Assembly: GCA_022728415.1 (NCBI GenBank)
Contig: JAIJJM010000162.1
Location: 1-5,584, forward strand
Reading direction: 5' to 3'
Origin: Collinsella sp.
GTDB taxonomy: Bacteria; Actinomycetota; Coriobacteriia; Coriobacteriales; Coriobacteriaceae
Length of the DNA stretch: 5,584 bases
This document shows positions 4,691 to 5,584 of this stretch, piece by piece; the stretch's first letter is position 1; the number at the start of each line of letters is the position of its first letter. The notes under the pieces are model-generated. The model was not told the origin of the DNA, ran no database searches, and saw only the letters and a program-made list of their open reading frames with translations. Position numbers and translations under genes: made by a program.

Positions 4691-4703
4691 GTTCATCGAT
4701 AGG
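4691..4703 (-). other. oriIS-side junction of the IS91-like element with GAAC target
   Basis: GTTC (4691-4694), which is GAAC on the minus strand, stands directly next to ATCGATAGG (4695-4703). Downstream of the transposase the minus strand therefore reads CCTATCGAT then GAAC. IS91-family elements are known to insert with their oriIS end against a GAAC or CAAG tetranucleotide. This fixes the likely boundary at 4694/4695. Confidence 0.65.
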
Positions 4704-5584
4704 AATTTAAATCCCCAAAAGACTAAAAAAGCACCACAAAACGGATGTTTCTTCAACACCCCTTGTGCACCATATGAGCGGAAACGACTATTAAACAGGA
4801 TGACACTGATTGATACAGGGTATGAATGCCGGTTTTTTGCTCCGTTTCCGGTAAAATGGACGCAACTTCCCCTCTGCGGCTCTCAGCCGCACACCTGCTG
4901 TCGTGCCAGTCGCTCATGCATCAGGACCAGCTCTGCCAGTCGGTAACCCCGCTTCAGCCCCGTAAAACGCATCTGACTTCCGCACAGAATGCACTTCAGC
5001 GGGTCAACCTTCAGTAACCTCTGATACATCCCTCTCCACCTGATTTGCATCGCCGTTTTTCTCACCGTCTCCGTTATGACGTACACCACTTCTTCCAGTA
5101 AGCGGCGCTTCACCGGACTCAGGAAACCGTAGTACCTCACCATACGGAACCCCTTATCTGCTACATGCCAGGAGAACCTTTCCATGAACTCATCTCCACT
5201 CATCAACAGATATTCTTCCCGTTTTGTACGGTGACTGTTGTAACGCAGACCGATTTCATCCTGACCGGCATAATGCTCCAGCCGACTCACCGGCACCGGT
5301 GGCTTTTTCAGGTAAGAGCCGAAGTACACCGCCACATGTGTGGCGTTATCCATCACCCTGGATATGTTGACATTCCAGCCGCGGCGGTAATGCGTGTCCA
5401 GGAAGCGATTCCAGTCCCGTTTGCTGTTTCCTTCCACTGCCAGTTCATCCGGTATTACCAGCTCCGGGTATTTCCGGGACAGTAGCCGCGTTATCCGGTA
5501 ACGCCACATGCTCATCACCTTACGGGCGTAAAAATGAAGATTTTTCCAGGTGTGGCCCGACGTCACACCACCGGCAGTTGTCGA
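4695..5584 (-). mobile_element. IS91-family insertion sequence, oriIS half (runs off right edge)
   Basis: The element begins at the GAAC-flanked end at 4695. It has about 190 noncoding bases (4695-4882), then the 3' part of a Y2-type transposase gene on the minus strand. Its upstream half and terIS lie beyond the window. The oriIS region includes ATTTAAAT (4706-4713) and, at its inner edge, the stop-codon hairpin GCGGCT-CTC-AGCCGC (4876-4890). IS91 elements move by rolling-circle replication without target duplication, starting at oriIS, and can carry adjacent DNA when terIS is skipped. Confidence 0.8.
4883..5584 (-). CDS. IS91-family Y2 transposase, C-terminal part (5' end beyond window)
   Basis: This is a rolling-circle (HUH/Y2) transposase. 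The frame stays open to the right edge, adding S-T-A-G-G-V before the GTG at 5566, so the true start is outside the window. TGA is at 4885-4883. With residues counted from that GTG, the visible part contains the conserved block TWKNLHFYARKVMSMWRYRI (6-25), then YFGSY (81-85). The latter is the Y-x3-Y pair of catalytic tyrosines that nick and join single strands at oriIS/terIS. It is followed by PVSRLEHYAGQDEIGLRYNS (92-111), FSWHVADKGFRMVRYYGFLS (131-150) and a C-terminal CILCG (192-196). All are typical of the family's C-terminal half. The HUH histidines and the N-terminal zinc-binding domain would lie beyond the edge. No frameshift or stop is seen, so the element could be active. Confidence 0.88.
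   Translation of the reverse strand, partial: STTAGGVTSGHTWKNLHFYARKVMSMWRYRITRLLSRKYPELVIPDELAVEGNSKRDWNRFLDTHYRRGWNVNISRVMDNATHVAVYFGSYLKKPPVPVSRLEHYAGQDEIGLRYNSHRTKREEYLLMSGDEFMERFSWHVADKGFRMVRYYGFLSPVKRRLLEEVVYVITETVRKTAMQIRWRGMYQRLLKVDPLKCILCGSQMRFTGLKRGYRLAELVLMHERLARQQVCG

Noticed and set aside
4538..4759. 73-codon minus-strand frame
   Set aside because: It spans the IS91-like junction at 4694/4695, so it cannot be an ancestral gene, and has no domain.
4876..4890. GCGGCT-CTC-AGCCGC hairpin as a transposase terminator
   Set aside because: It overlaps the stop codon and has no T run on the minus strand. It may be part of oriIS structure instead.

Overview
The window looks like an accessory region of a gamma-proteobacterium, probably one of the Enterobacterales, on a plasmid or island. 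This rests on IS91-family ends and transposase, sigma70-type promoters, E. coli-like ribosome binding sites, and a patchwork of base composition: about 100-830 is AT-rich, and most of the rest is near 50-55% GC. The host assignment is inference.

Layout. Positions 1-98 look like the terIS-side end of an IS91-like element whose leftward gene starts at 9 and runs off the window. Positions 99-578 hold the 3' tail of a truncated plus-strand gene. It is translationally coupled by a 4-base overlap to an intact NTF2-like protein, an arrangement that resembles a toxin/immunity remnant. A hairpin terminator (572-597) and a frameshifted minus-strand pseudogene (620-881) follow.

Positions 911-3415 carry a complete four-gene minus-strand operon in the order bufA1 (DUF2282 secreted precursor), bufB (DUF692 / MNIO iron oxidase), bufC (DUF2063 partner) and a DoxX-family membrane protein. 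This is the bufferin-type RiPP layout (relatives include gig and hvf) linked to copper or gold stress. BufB with BufC is expected to convert central cysteines of BufA1 to metal-binding heterocycles before export. Upstream, at 3724-4281 on the same strand, lies a cysteine-rich TetR-family regulator. A TetR-style operator, TATCTA-N4-TAGATA, sits inside the spacer of a sigma70-like promoter for bufA1. The region therefore reads as a self-contained regulated metal-stress cassette.

Positions 4282-4690 show no convincing gene, but they contain a 30-bp near-perfect palindrome next to a 12-bp perfect one. From 4695 to the right edge is the oriIS half of an IS91-family element: a GTTC (GAAC) target, then TCGATAGG, then the C-terminal part of a Y2 transposase running in from the right edge.

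The main interpretation is that two IS91-like ends in the same orientation bracket 99-4694, so the bufferin cassette, its regulator and the toxin/immunity debris may have moved or assembled by rolling-circle transposition.
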